Source: Fidelibacterota bacterium (lineage in GTDB: Bacteria; Fidelibacterota; Marinisomatia; SCGC-AAA003-L08; D37C17). From it: a DNA stretch of 52,980 nucleotides. Shown piece by piece: positions 43,750 to 52,130 of the stretch. Below the pieces are notes generated by a model. It saw only the letters and a list, made by a program, of their open reading frames with translations. It had not been told where the DNA came from and ran no database searches. The number at the start of each line of letters is the position of its first letter. The first letter of the stretch is position 1. Both the position numbers and the translations under genes were made by a program. The stretch lies in the NCBI GenBank assembly GCA_014381415.1, contig JACNLQ010000060.1, forward strand, positions 1 to 52,980. The letters run 5' to 3'.

Positions 43750-46014
43750 ATGACTTTCAATTTAGATTGGATAGAAAAATATTATCAATCCCTCCCCGGA
43801 AAAATGACGGAATTGAAGCAGTTGGTTAACCGGCCGGTCACCTATACCGAAAAAATTTTATATGCCCACCTTGTTGGAGAAATGGTGGAGTATAAACGTG
43901 GATTGGATTATGTAGAATTTAACCCGGATCGGGTTGCCATGCAGGATGCAACGGCACAAATGGCACTCCTCCAATTTATGCTGGCAGGAAAGGACCAAGT
44001 AGCAGTACCCTCAACGGTGCATTGTGATCATTTAATCCAGGCAAAAATGGGATCGGAAGAGGATTTAATTACTGCCAATGATGTGAACTCTGAAGTTTAT
44101 GATTTTCTCTCATCGGTATCTAATAAATATGGCATAGGATTCTGGAAACCCGGTGCTGGTATCATCCATCAAGTGGTTTTAGAAAATTATGCTTTTCCTG
44201 GCGGAATGATGATTGGTACAGATTCTCATACCGTAAATGCGGGTGGACTGGGAATGGTTGCCATTGGAGTAGGTGGTGCTGATGCGGTGGATGTTATGGC
44301 TGGTATGCCCTGGGAGTTGAAATTTCCCAAATTAATAGGGGTCCATCTCACCGGAAAATTAAACGGTTGGACATCCTCTAAGGATATTATTTTGAAATTA
44401 GCAGGTATTCTCACCGTTAAGGGGGGAACCGGAAAAATTGTTGAATATTTTGGAGATGGTGCACAATCGTTATCCTGTACTGGCAAAGGCACTATCTGTA
44501 ATATGGGTGCAGAAATTGGTGCAACTACATCCATATTTGCCTATGGAGAAAAAATGCGAGATTATCTCATTGCAACTGGAAGGCAGGATGTAGCAAATGC
44601 AGCGCAGACTGTGGCTGAACATTTAACTGGCGATGCTGAAGTCTATGAAAATCCAACTGAATATTTTGATGAAGTGGTAGAAATTAATTTAGATGAATTG
44701 GAACCCTATTTGAATGGACCATTTACACCGGATAAAGCCTGGCCAATTTCTGAGTTTAAGAAGGCAGTTGAAGAAAATGATTATCCTAAGAAAATGGAAG
44801 TTGGCCTCATAGGATCTTGTACAAATTCATCTTATGAGGATATGGATCGGGCAGCTTCGGTTGCCCGGCAGGCACATGCTAATAATCTGAAAGTAAAGGC
44901 TCAACTTACGGTGACGCCAGGCTCAGAACAAGTTCGCTTTACCATTGAACGAGATGGGCAATTAAAGGCTTTTGAGGACATTGGGGGAATGGTTTTGGCA
45001 AATGCCTGTGGACCTTGTATTGGGCAATGGGCACGATTTGGAGCTGAAAAGAAAGAAAAAAATTCAATCATTACCTCCTTTAATCGAAATTTTGCCAAAC
45101 GAAATGATGGAAATCCAAATACTTTTGCTTTTGTAGGGTCGCCGGAAATTGTTACAGCCATGGCAATTGCAGGAGATATGACTTTTAACCCTTTAACCGA
45201 TTCACTTATAAATGAAAATGGTGAGGAGGTGAAATTGCAACCACCTGTTGGAGATGAGCTTCCCCAAAACGGATTTGATGTAGAAGACTTGGGTTATGAA
45301 GCGCCTCAATCATCTGGAAATGATATAGACATTGTGGTGGCTCAAGATTCTACCCGGCTTCAGCTTTTGGAAAGATTTGACCCCTGGGATGGAAGTGATA
45401 TTTCGGGGCTCCATTTATTGGTGAAGGCAAAAGGTAAGTGTACAACTGATCATATTTCAATGGCAGGACCCTGGTTGATGTATAGGGGGCACCTGGAAAA
45501 TATTTCCCGAAATTTACTTATGGGTGCGGAGAATTATTTTAACGAAACAGTAAATAGTGTTAAAAACCAGATCACAGGTGAATATGATAAAATACCTTTG
45601 GTTGCAGATGCCTATCGGAAAGCAGGAGTAAGCTCCATTATTGTTGGTGATGAAAATTACGGTGAAGGGTCATCCCGGGAACATGCTGCAATGGAGCCTC
45701 GTTTTGTAGGAGTAAAAGCAGTTTTGGTAAAATCCTTTGCGCGAATCCATGAAACGAATTTAAAAAAGCAGGGGGTACTTGCCCTCACGTTTAATGACAA
45801 GTCGGATTATGACAAAATTCTGGAAGATGATCGTTTTGATATCGCCGGTTTAACCGACTTCCAACCTGGAAAATCACTCACTTTGACTGCTCATCATACA
45901 GATGGAAGTTCTCAAGATATATTGGTAAACCATACCTGTAATCAAAACCAAATTGATTGGTTTAAAACAGGGAGCGCTTTGAATGGAATCTCCGAAGCCG
46001 TAAATCCAGCCTAA
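43750..46014 (+). CDS. Aconitate hydratase
   Basis: A 754-residue enzyme, the size of the mitochondrial-type aconitase. It interconverts citrate and isocitrate in the TCA cycle through a [4Fe-4S] cluster. The cluster ligands are Cys357 (GSCTNSS), Cys420 and Cys423 ([10 protein letters not shown]). [12 protein letters not shown] (about 92-103), [13 protein letters not shown] and the C-terminal swivel domain with [10 protein letters not shown] are present. AGGAG six bases before the ATG is a good ribosome binding site. The stop overlaps the next start. Confidence 0.97.
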   Translation: MTFNLDWIEKYYQSLPGKMTELKQLVNRPVTYTEKILYAHLVGEMVEYKRGLDYVEFNPDRVAMQDATAQMALLQFMLAGKDQVAVPSTVHCDHLIQAKMGSEEDLITANDVNSEVYDFLSSVSNKYGIGFWKPGAGIIHQVVLENYAFPGGMMIGTDSHTVNAGGLGMVAIGVGGADAVDVMAGMPWELKFPKLIGVHLTGKLNGWTSSKDIILKLAGILTVKGGTGKIVEYFGDGAQSLSCTGKGTICNMGAEIGATTSIFAYGEKMRDYLIATGRQDVANAAQTVAEHLTGDAEVYENPTEYFDEVVEINLDELEPYLNGPFTPDKAWPISEFKKAVEENDYPKKMEVGLIGSCTNSSYEDMDRAASVARQAHANNLKVKAQLTVTPGSEQVRFTIERDGQLKAFEDIGGMVLANACGPCIGQWARFGAEKKEKNSIITSFNRNFAKRNDGNPNTFAFVGSPEIVTAMAIAGDMTFNPLTDSLINENGEEVKLQPPVGDELPQNGFDVEDLGYEAPQSSGNDIDIVVAQDSTRLQLLERFDPWDGSDISGLHLLVKAKGKCTTDHISMAGPWLMYRGHLENISRNLLMGAENYFNETVNSVKNQITGEYDKIPLVADAYRKAGVSSIIVGDENYGEGSSREHAAMEPRFVGVKAVLVKSFARIHETNLKKQGVLALTFNDKSDYDKILEDDRFDIAGLTDFQPGKSLTLTAHHTDGSSQDILVNHTCNQNQIDWFKTGSALNGISEAVNPA

Positions 46015-46718
46015 TGTCTGAAGCCGCAGTCATTACTGGCGCCTCATCAGGAGTTGGAAAATCTCTGGCTATCCAATTGTCGGAGGCTGGATATAAAGTA
46101 GTATTAGCAGCCCGATCTAAAAATAAATTGAATGCAATTGCTGAGGAAATCCGCAAAAAGGGTGGAAGTTGCCTAGTTGTTCCAACGGATGTTTCTCAGT
46201 CTGAGCAGATTGATAATTTGAAAGAAAGAGCTCTAGGATTCGGTGATATTTCGATTGTTATTAATAATGCCGGATTGGGAAAGTTTTGCAAAATTGAGGA
46301 GGTTACCATAGAAGATTGGGACAGCCAATTAGATGTTAATCTCAGAGCATCCTTTTTGGTGAGCCAAGCATTTATTTCGGATATGAAACAAAGAGAAAAG
46401 GGTGCACTGGTTTTTATGAATTCAGTGGCTGGTAAAAAGGGTTATCCCTACTCCGCAGCCTATGTTGCCAGTAAATATGGAATGCGAGGATTGGCAGATA
46501 GTATGCGTGAAGAATTGCGTGAAAATAACATCAGGGTAATTTCCATACATCCTGGCGCTGTGGATACTCCCTTTTGGGATGGAACAGAAGTAAATTTTCC
46601 TCGAGAAGAAATGCTTGATGTACACACGCTTGCTCAATCCATAGTGCATGCTATTCAATCACCAGGTAATTTCACTGTAGAAGAACTGGTAGTTCGCCGA
46701 ACAGCAGGAGATTTTTGA
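46014..46718 (+). CDS. Short-chain dehydrogenase/reductase (classical SDR)
   Basis: A 234-residue oxidoreductase. TGASSGVG (8-15) binds the nucleotide, NNAG is at 84-87, and the catalytic Ser137, Tyr150 and Lys154 form the S-x12-Y-x3-K pattern. ARS at 33-35 after the second strand favours NADP over NAD. The ATG overlaps the aconitase stop (TAATG), so the two are co-translated, yet no known pathway ties them. Substrate unknown; 3-oxoacyl-ACP reductase-like or sugar dehydrogenase activities are common in this family. Confidence 0.92.
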   Translation: MSEAAVITGASSGVGKSLAIQLSEAGYKVVLAARSKNKLNAIAEEIRKKGGSCLVVPTDVSQSEQIDNLKERALGFGDISIVINNAGLGKFCKIEEVTIEDWDSQLDVNLRASFLVSQAFISDMKQREKGALVFMNSVAGKKGYPYSAAYVASKYGMRGLADSMREELRENNIRVISIHPGAVDTPFWDGTEVNFPREEMLDVHTLAQSIVHAIQSPGNFTVEELVVRRTAGDF

Positions 46719-46808
46719 TTTTTTAAATCATCTATTTCACTTGCAAGAGAAAATTCAATCCATTTAACTTTACAGGCTCTGCTTTTACCTAAATTTTAAT
46801 ATTTAAAT

Positions 46809-48119
46809 ATGTTTGAACAGCTTAACAGCAGATTTGCCCAAATTATTAAAAATATTAAAGGGCAGGGAAAAATAACCGAGCAGAATATCTCAGATTCATT
46901 AAGAGATGTTCGCCGAGCGTTATTAGAGGCAGATGTGAATTTTCAAGTGGCGAAATCTTTCGTCAATCGTGTAAAAGATAAGGCGTCTGGGGAGAATGTA
47001 TTTACTACTGTTACCCCAGGTCAGCAATTTGTCAAAATGCTGATGAATGAACTCACTTCATTCCTTGGAAAAGAAAATGATGGTATCCAATTTAGTTCTT
47101 CTGGTAAAACTATCATTTTACTGGCTGGTTTACAGGGGTCTGGTAAAACAACCACCGCTTCAAAACTGGCATGTTTTTTGAAAAAGAGATGGCAAAAAAC
47201 ACCCTATCTCATTGCTGCAGATTTACAACGACCGGCTGCTATCGACCAGTTAGAAGTATTGGGGAAGCAAATCCAGGTACCGGTTTTCGCAAAACATAAT
47301 TCCGATTTAAAATCTGTAATTAAAGGTGGTCTGGCAGAGAGTATTAATAATGATGTAGTTATAATTGATACGGCTGGGCGGCTTCATATTGATAAAGATC
47401 TAATGGCTGAATTAAAGCAAGTGGTTGAAATTGCAAAGCCTCATGAGATTATCTATGTCGCAGATGGAATGACTGGGCAGGATGCTGTAAATTCTTCAAA
47501 TGCATTTAATGATGCGTTAGACCTTACAGGTGTGATCCTCACCAAGATGGATGGGGACTCAAGGGGTGGTGCAGCTTTATCCATTCGGGAAGTAACCGGA
47601 AAGCCCATCAAGTTTATGGGAACTGGTGAAAGTATGAAGGATTTTGAGCCCTTTCATCCAGACCGATTAGCAAAACGAATTTTAGGCATGGGTGATGTGG
47701 TGAGCTTGGTTGAAAAAGCACAAGATGCTTTTGATGCGGAAAAAGCAGAAATCCTACAGAAGAAACTTATAGAAAATAAGTTTACACTTGTAGATTTTCA
47801 GGATCAGCTGAAGCAAATGCAAAATATGGGGTCCATGTCTGAAATGCTAAAAATGATTCCCGGTGCTGGAAAATTGGGAAAAATGAATTTCGATGACAGA
47901 CAATTAAAATGGACAGATGCCATCATTAAATCTATGACACCGGCGGAGAGGTTATCCCCGGAAGTTATTAATGGTTCACGGCGAAAACGAATAGCCAGTG
48001 GTAGTGGCAGGTCAGTTCAAGAGGTGAATCAGTTATTAAAGCAGTTTCATCAAATGCAGCAAATGATGAAAAAAATTGGAAATAAGGGAGGAATGAAACT
48101 TCCCTTCGGAATAAAATAG
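46809..48119 (+). CDS. ffh: Signal recognition particle protein Ffh
   Basis: A 436-residue SRP54 GTPase. The N domain runs to about 85; the G domain has GLQGSGKTT (107-115), DLQRPAAIDQL, DTAGR (about 189-193) and TKMDGDSRGGAAL (about 248-260). The Met-rich M domain (from about 305) holds QLKQMQNMGSMSEMLKMIPG and ends in a helix with QMQQMMKK. It binds signal peptides and 4.5S RNA and delivers ribosomes to FtsY. Start of the ffh-rpsP-khpA-rimM-trmD-rplS operon. Confidence 0.98.
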   Translation: MFEQLNSRFAQIIKNIKGQGKITEQNISDSLRDVRRALLEADVNFQVAKSFVNRVKDKASGENVFTTVTPGQQFVKMLMNELTSFLGKENDGIQFSSSGKTIILLAGLQGSGKTTTASKLACFLKKRWQKTPYLIAADLQRPAAIDQLEVLGKQIQVPVFAKHNSDLKSVIKGGLAESINNDVVIIDTAGRLHIDKDLMAELKQVVEIAKPHEIIYVADGMTGQDAVNSSNAFNDALDLTGVILTKMDGDSRGGAALSIREVTGKPIKFMGTGESMKDFEPFHPDRLAKRILGMGDVVSLVEKAQDAFDAEKAEILQKKLIENKFTLVDFQDQLKQMQNMGSMSEMLKMIPGAGKLGKMNFDDRQLKWTDAIIKSMTPAERLSPEVINGSRRKRIASGSGRSVQEVNQLLKQFHQMQQMMKKIGNKGGMKLPFGIK

Positions 48120-48130
48120 GAGAGTTATTT

Positions 48131-49165
48131 TTGGCAGTAAAAATAAGACTAAAAAGAATGGGACGGCGGAAAAGGCCTTTTTACCGCATTGTAGCAATTG
48201 ATTCAAGAACCAGGAGGGATGGACCCGAAATTGAACGTTTGGGATGGTTTGATCCCCTGAAAACGGATGTTGCAGTAGAGTTGAAAGAGGATAGAATAAT
48301 CCACTGGTTAGAGCAGGGAGCACAGCTGTCTGAAAAAGTGAATACTATTTTCTCTTCAACAGGATTGCAGTATAAATTGCATTTAATGCGTGAAGGTAAA
48401 TCCGAAGAGGAAATTGCAGCTGCGTTAATTGAATGGCGATTGGGTCAAGATGAAAAACAAGCAAGAAAAGCAGAAAAGAAACTTGCCAAGAAAAAGGCTG
48501 CTACTCCTGTTGTTGAAGAAATAGCGGATGGTGAAGCTCCGCCAGCTGAGGAAAGTGTTGAGCTTGAACCTGTTGCAAAAGAAGCTCAGGATGCTAAATC
48601 AGATGATTCTCAAGTTGAAGAGGAAGCACCTGTCGTAGCTGAAGAATCTGAGGAAGTTAAGGCAAGCGAAGAATCTGCTGTTGAAGCAGAAACCTCTGAT
48701 GATTCAAAAGAAAATGTTGAAGAACCAGCAGAAGAAAAACCAGCTGAAGCAGATGAAGTGAAAGCTGATGAAGATGTGGCTGTTAAAGATGGTGCGCCAG
48801 TTGAAAAAGAGACGGAAGAAGTTAAGGCAAGCGAAGAACCTGCTGTTGAAGCAGAAACCTCTGATGATTCAATAGAAAATGTTGAGGATCCTGAAGAAGA
48901 AAAACCGGCTAAAGCAGATGAAGTAAAAGCCGATGATACAGTTGTAGAGGATGAAATGTCTACTGAAGAAACTGAGAAGTCACCTGAAGATGAAGCCTCT
49001 TCAAGTTCAGAAGCTGAGGAGACAGTTCCTGAAACTAATGAGAGTGAAGAACCTTTAGTTGAAGAAGATGCTATTGATGATGTAGGCGAATCTGAAGAAG
49101 AAAATTCTAAAAATGAGTCTAATGAAGATGTACCTGAAACTGAGTCAAAGGAAGAAGGTTCTTAA
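48131..49165 (+). CDS. rpsP: 30S ribosomal protein S16 with long acidic C-terminal extension
   Basis: 344 residues, against about 80-90 for ordinary S16. The S16 domain (1 to about 85) is canonical: VKIRLKRMGRRKRPFYRIV, then GRxxER-type RRDGPEIERLGWFDP. A Lys-rich helical segment (about 105-123) follows, then about 220 residues dominated by Glu, Asp, Ala, Val and Ser. Inside it, residues 174-214 and 229-269 are near-identical copies 55 residues apart. The start is TTG, eleven bases after the ffh stop, with AGGAG upstream. C-terminal S16 extensions are known in Bacteroidota, but this one is long and extremely acidic for an rRNA-binding protein. Confidence 0.93.
   Translation: MAVKIRLKRMGRRKRPFYRIVAIDSRTRRDGPEIERLGWFDPLKTDVAVELKEDRIIHWLEQGAQLSEKVNTIFSSTGLQYKLHLMREGKSEEEIAAALIEWRLGQDEKQARKAEKKLAKKKAATPVVEEIADGEAPPAEESVELEPVAKEAQDAKSDDSQVEEEAPVVAEESEEVKASEESAVEAETSDDSKENVEEPAEEKPAEADEVKADEDVAVKDGAPVEKETEEVKASEEPAVEAETSDDSIENVEDPEEEKPAKADEVKADDTVVEDEMSTEETEKSPEDEASSSSEAEETVPETNESEEPLVEEDAIDDVGESEEENSKNESNEDVPETESKEEGS
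48650..48937 (+). repeat. Imperfect direct repeat (165-bp offset) in the S16 acidic tail
   Basis: Copies at 48650-48772 and 48815-48937 encode 41-residue blocks (EEVKASEE, then AVEAETSDDS, then ADEVKAD) that differ at only a few positions, and the DNA is almost as similar as the protein. This indicates a recent internal duplication. Confidence 0.88.
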
Positions 49166-49205
49166 CGGGACTAACTAAATCCATCAAGGAAATATGGAGG
49201 GCAGT

Positions 49206-49439
49206 ATGAAAGAGTTGCTAACTGAAATGATAAAGGCTATTGTTGATAAGCCAGATGAAGTAGATATAACGCTTACAGAAAGTGAAAATACCAGAATCTA
49301 TGAATTGCGATTAGGTGATGGAGATGTGGGAAAAGTTATTGGAAAGAAAGGGCGAAATGTGTCTGCAATTCGTACAATACTTTCTGCTTCAAGTGCAAAA
49401 GAGGGCGGAAAACGCTCAATTCTTGAAATAATTGAATAA
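49206..49439 (+). CDS. khpA: RNA-binding protein KhpA (KH domain)
   Basis: 77 residues from the ATG at 49206, which follows GGAGGG at a normal distance; an ATG at 49194 lies inside that ribosome binding site and is less likely. The single KH domain shows the GKKGRN loop in VGKVIGKKGRNVSAIRTIL (about 42-60). KhpA pairs with KhpB/Jag in other bacteria to bind small RNAs and affect division and shape. Placed between rpsP and rimM, as in many phyla. Confidence 0.93.
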   Translation: MKELLTEMIKAIVDKPDEVDITLTESENTRIYELRLGDGDVGKVIGKKGRNVSAIRTILSASSAKEGGKRSILEIIE

Positions 49440-49956
49440 TCCATTTCCCCTTGACTTGGTTTCTATGGGTAAACTATTGAAGCCACGAGGTCTGAAAGGG
49501 GAGTTATGGATGGCCATCTTTAATGAAGTAGATTCGGCATTAAAAGTTGGTATGAAAATATGGTTGGCATCTGAAAACGGAGAGTATTCAGATCAAATTA
49601 TTGAATCACTCAAGATTGCTGAGAAAAAATCCTGGGTAAAGTTTGAAGGATGCAATAAGAGGGAGGATGCCGATAATTTAATTGGGTTGAACTTTTCAAT
49701 TCCGCGGAGTGAATTTACTCCATTAAATGAAAATGAAATTTACCTGGTTGATATTATTGGATCTACAGTTTTGAATGAAGACCGAACGAATATAGGTTCG
49801 GTTGTTGATGTAATGAGTCTTCCCGCACAGAATGTTGTGGTTGTGGAAACAAAAGAAAGTGAAATACTTATTCCCTATGTGGATGCTCATATTTTGCTCT
49901 TTGATAAAAAAGAAAATAATCTCATCGTAAAAGATGTGGAAGGATTATTGAATTGA
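49432..49956 (+). CDS. rimM: Ribosome maturation factor RimM
   Basis: A 174-residue protein with the N-terminal RimM barrel (VSMGKLLKPRGLKGELWMAIF) and the C-terminal PRC-barrel (EIYLVDIIGSTVLNED, then VDVMSLPAQNVVVVE, then ILIPYVDAHI). It binds S19 and helps mature the 30S head. The start is TTG at 49432, overlapping khpA by eight bases; TTG at 49453 is an alternative. The stop overlaps trmD by four bases. Confidence 0.94.
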   Translation: MNNPFPLDLVSMGKLLKPRGLKGELWMAIFNEVDSALKVGMKIWLASENGEYSDQIIESLKIAEKKSWVKFEGCNKREDADNLIGLNFSIPRSEFTPLNENEIYLVDIIGSTVLNEDRTNIGSVVDVMSLPAQNVVVVETKESEILIPYVDAHILLFDKKENNLIVKDVEGLLN

Positions 49957-50678
49957 AGCAGGTATATTTTTTAACACCCTTTCCTGGGATGGTGAAAACA
50001 GTTGTATCTGAGAGCATTCTAGGAAGAGCTGAAAAAAAAGAATTGGTGCAATTTCATACCAAAAACCTTTTTGATTTCGCAGATCCTCCTCATTATCGGA
50101 TTGATGATTATCCATTTGGCGGTGGTGCTGGAATGGTTTTGAAGCCTGAACCTGTGTTTCGAGCATATGATGAAGTAATTAGTGAATTGCCGGAAAATTC
50201 TGATTCCAGAGTAATATTTCCAACTCCGGATGGAAAAGTATTTGATCATGATGCTGCATTAAATTTAAGTAGATGTCAAAATTTGATTTTTATCAATGGG
50301 CATTATAAAGGTGTTGATCAGCGGATAAGGGATGAGTTGGTTACAGATGAGATTTCTATTGGTGACTATGTACTCACTGGGGGTGAATTGCCCGCTTTGG
50401 TTATTTTAGATGCAGCAGTAAGATTAATACCGGGTGTGCTGAATAGTTATGAATCAGCAGAATCAGACTCCTTTGCGGGGGAATTGTTAGATTGCCCTCA
50501 TTATACTCGGCCAGAATCATTCAGGAATTTGGATTCACCTCCTGTCTTATTATCTGGAAACCATAAAGAAATTGAAAATTGGAAAAAGAAACAAAGTGAA
50601 GAAAAAACCAAGATTAGGCGACCTGATCTTTGGAAAAAATATAATAAATTAGAAGACGGAATAAAAAATTATGAATAA
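49953..50678 (+). CDS. trmD: tRNA (guanine-37-N1)-methyltransferase TrmD
   Basis: A 241-residue SPOUT enzyme that forms m1G37 and prevents frameshifting. [10 protein letters not shown] (5-14), [17 protein letters not shown] (about 51-67), the trefoil-knot SAM site [13 protein letters not shown] and [17 protein letters not shown] (about 132-148), and the ending [16 protein letters not shown] are all present. TTG start inside a TTGA overlap with rimM; eight-base overlap with rplS. Confidence 0.97.
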   Translation: MKQVYFLTPFPGMVKTVVSESILGRAEKKELVQFHTKNLFDFADPPHYRIDDYPFGGGAGMVLKPEPVFRAYDEVISELPENSDSRVIFPTPDGKVFDHDAALNLSRCQNLIFINGHYKGVDQRIRDELVTDEISIGDYVLTGGELPALVILDAAVRLIPGVLNSYESAESDSFAGELLDCPHYTRPESFRNLDSPPVLLSGNHKEIENWKKKQSEEKTKIRRPDLWKKYNKLEDGIKNYE

Positions 50679-51477
50679 TTGGGAAAATAATAATTTAGAC
50701 TATTTTGTAGGTGACTCTGAAAATTCTGAGATAGAACCATATTTGGCTATGCCAGAAGAGGGAGAAGATGTTGCCACAGAAGAAAAGGATGATTCTGAAG
50801 GGGGAGAAACTGCAGTTGAAGAATCTCCTGAAGAGGTAAAAACGGAATCAACTGAGGATACTGAAGCCAAAGTAGAAGATACTACAGACGCTGCAGTAGA
50901 AGAAACCGTTGTTGAAAGTGAATCTGTAGAAACTGAAGAGGAAAAAAATGAAGATGTACCTGTTGAATCAGATGCAGTAGAAGATAAAGCTGAGTCTGCT
51001 GAAACAGTAGAAAATGTTGAGGAATCCGTGGATGCAAGTGCTGAAAAAACAGAAGAAGTAGCTGGTGAAACTGAGGTTGCACCCGTTGCAAAAGAAATGG
51101 ATCCGGAAGAAACAGCACAGGTTGCCATGCAGACCCAAATTGTACAAGCTACTTATGGTGATATGCGAAAAGATCTACCAGAATTTCGTTCGGGAGATAC
51201 TATTTCAGTAGGGTATCGGGTCATCGAGGGGAGTCGAAGCAGAGTCCAGATTTTTGAAGGTGTTGTCATTAAAATTTCTGCGGGACATGGATTAGATAAA
51301 ACTTTCACAGTTCGTAAAATATCTGGTGGAATTGGTGTGGAACGAATTTTCCCTTTCCATTCACCTAATATTGAATCTATAAAAGTGCTGAAAGAAGGAA
51401 AAGTACGTAGGGCGAAGCTGTACTATTTAAGAGGGCTTAAAGGAAAAGCCACTCGAATAAAAGAAAGAGTAAAATAA
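50671..51477 (+). CDS. rplS: 50S ribosomal protein L19 with long acidic N-terminal extension
   Basis: 268 residues. The last 115 (from about 154) are a complete L19: [31 protein letters not shown], then [13 protein letters not shown] and [18 protein letters not shown]. Before it come about 150 residues that are mostly Glu, Asp, Val, Ala, Ser and Thr, close in composition to the S16 tail made from the same operon. The ATG at 50671 overlaps trmD; an internal start near the L19 domain (ATG at 51112 or 51127) exists but has no clear ribosome binding site. The extension lies at the N-terminus, unlike S16. I know of no standard role for it. Confidence 0.93.
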   Translation: MNNWENNNLDYFVGDSENSEIEPYLAMPEEGEDVATEEKDDSEGGETAVEESPEEVKTESTEDTEAKVEDTTDAAVEETVVESESVETEEEKNEDVPVESDAVEDKAESAETVENVEESVDASAEKTEEVAGETEVAPVAKEMDPEETAQVAMQTQIVQATYGDMRKDLPEFRSGDTISVGYRVIEGSRSRVQIFEGVVIKISAGHGLDKTFTVRKISGGIGVERIFPFHSPNIESIKVLKEGKVRRAKLYYLRGLKGKATRIKERVK

Positions 51478-51497
51478 ATATATTTCTGGCAATTAAG

Positions 51498-51525
51498 CCT
51501 CCGGTTAAATCCGGAGGTTTTTTTT
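51498..51525 (+). terminator. Rho-independent terminator after rplS
   Basis: Stem CCTCCGG / CCGGAGG with loop TTAAAT and eight T. Ends the ffh-rplS operon. Confidence 0.95.
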
Positions 51526-51566
51526 GTTCTATTTTTTCAACAACAATCATTCCTTAATTTATAGCC

Positions 51567-51776
51567 ATGACATTCTTCACAAAAATCTATCGAATTGCAT
51601 GGTTAGTGCTTATTTTATTAATTGTATTCCTGGATAGAAACAATCTGTACTGGGTGGCGGGAACAATTACATTATTGTTATTACTGTCAGGGATTGCTGT
51701 CCTCCGCTTTCTCGATTCCAGAAATGAATGGCGAGAAATAATTAAGGAAGAAAATTTAGATAAAGATATTCCCTGA
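51567..51776 (+). CDS. Small membrane protein, two helices
   Basis: A 69-residue protein with two hydrophobic helices (about 9-23 and 27-47) and a charged cytoplasmic-type tail (SRNEWREIIKEENLDKDIP). No family recognised. It sits alone after the rplS terminator. The ATG has no strong ribosome binding site, so expression is uncertain, but the two-helix design is coherent. Confidence 0.55.
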   Translation: MTFFTKIYRIAWLVLILLIVFLDRNNLYWVAGTITLLLLLSGIAVLRFLDSRNEWREIIKEENLDKDIP

Positions 51777-51829
51777 TAAATCTCACTATATTCCAAAAAT
51801 TCCCATAAATAAATTTCTAATTTAAATAT

Positions 51830-51853
51830 AAATAGTCCGGTTTAGGACTATTT
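51830..51853 (+). terminator. Hairpin, probable terminator after small membrane protein gene
   Basis: Stem AAATAGTCC / GGACTATTT with loop GGTTTA. The downstream T run is short and broken (TATCATTT), so it is a moderate candidate. Confidence 0.5.
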
Positions 51854-51877
51854 ATCATTTAAGCACAATTACAATCA

Positions 51878-51919
51878 CTGTATGCAATAATATATATATT
51901 GCCATTAAAGTGCATACAG
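51878..51919. promoter_or_regulatory. Inverted repeat CTGTATGCA / TGCATACAG
   Basis: Perfect 9-bp arms at 51878-51886 and 51911-51919 around a 24-base TA-rich centre. Could be a binding site for a dimeric regulator or the arms of a small element. About 210 bases before the Asp/Ser-rich gene. Confidence 0.35.
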
Positions 51920-52012
51920 GCAAAACACTATCTATAATAGAGAAGAAATAATGCTATATGATGATAGCCTAAACCTTCTAATTGTAAAAAGATGTAACAA
52001 AGTAAATAAACC

Positions 52013-52040
52013 TTACATAATAATATATATAGTATATAAT
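52013..52040 (+). promoter_or_regulatory. Candidate sigma-70-type promoter of Asp/Ser-rich protein gene
   Basis: TTACAT (52013-52018) and TATAAT (52035-52040) with a 16-base gap, about 90 bases before the ATG at 52131. AT-rich surroundings make chance matches likely. Confidence 0.4.
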
Positions 52041-52130
52041 TTGATGCCAGCAACAATTGCAGGTTTTTAATCAACTGCAAAATTAATTGTAAGGAATAAA
52101 GAAAAAAACAATAACAATAAGGAGTACAAA

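Larger units (their letters stand above)
51777..52130. other. AT-rich spacer with dyads and candidate promoter for Asp/Ser-rich protein
   Basis: No gene is seen in these 354 bases. They hold a hairpin at 51830-51853, a 9-bp inverted repeat at 51878-51919, a promoter-like pair at 52013-52040 and a 90-base leader with a good ribosome binding site (AAGGAG, 52119-52124). Confidence 0.5.

Noticed and set aside
50700-51128. Long antisense ORF rich in Ser and Thr opposite the L19 extension
   Set aside because: It is the mirror of the GAA/GAT-rich acidic codons; Ser/Thr-rich low complexity with no start signal is what the antisense of such DNA always gives.
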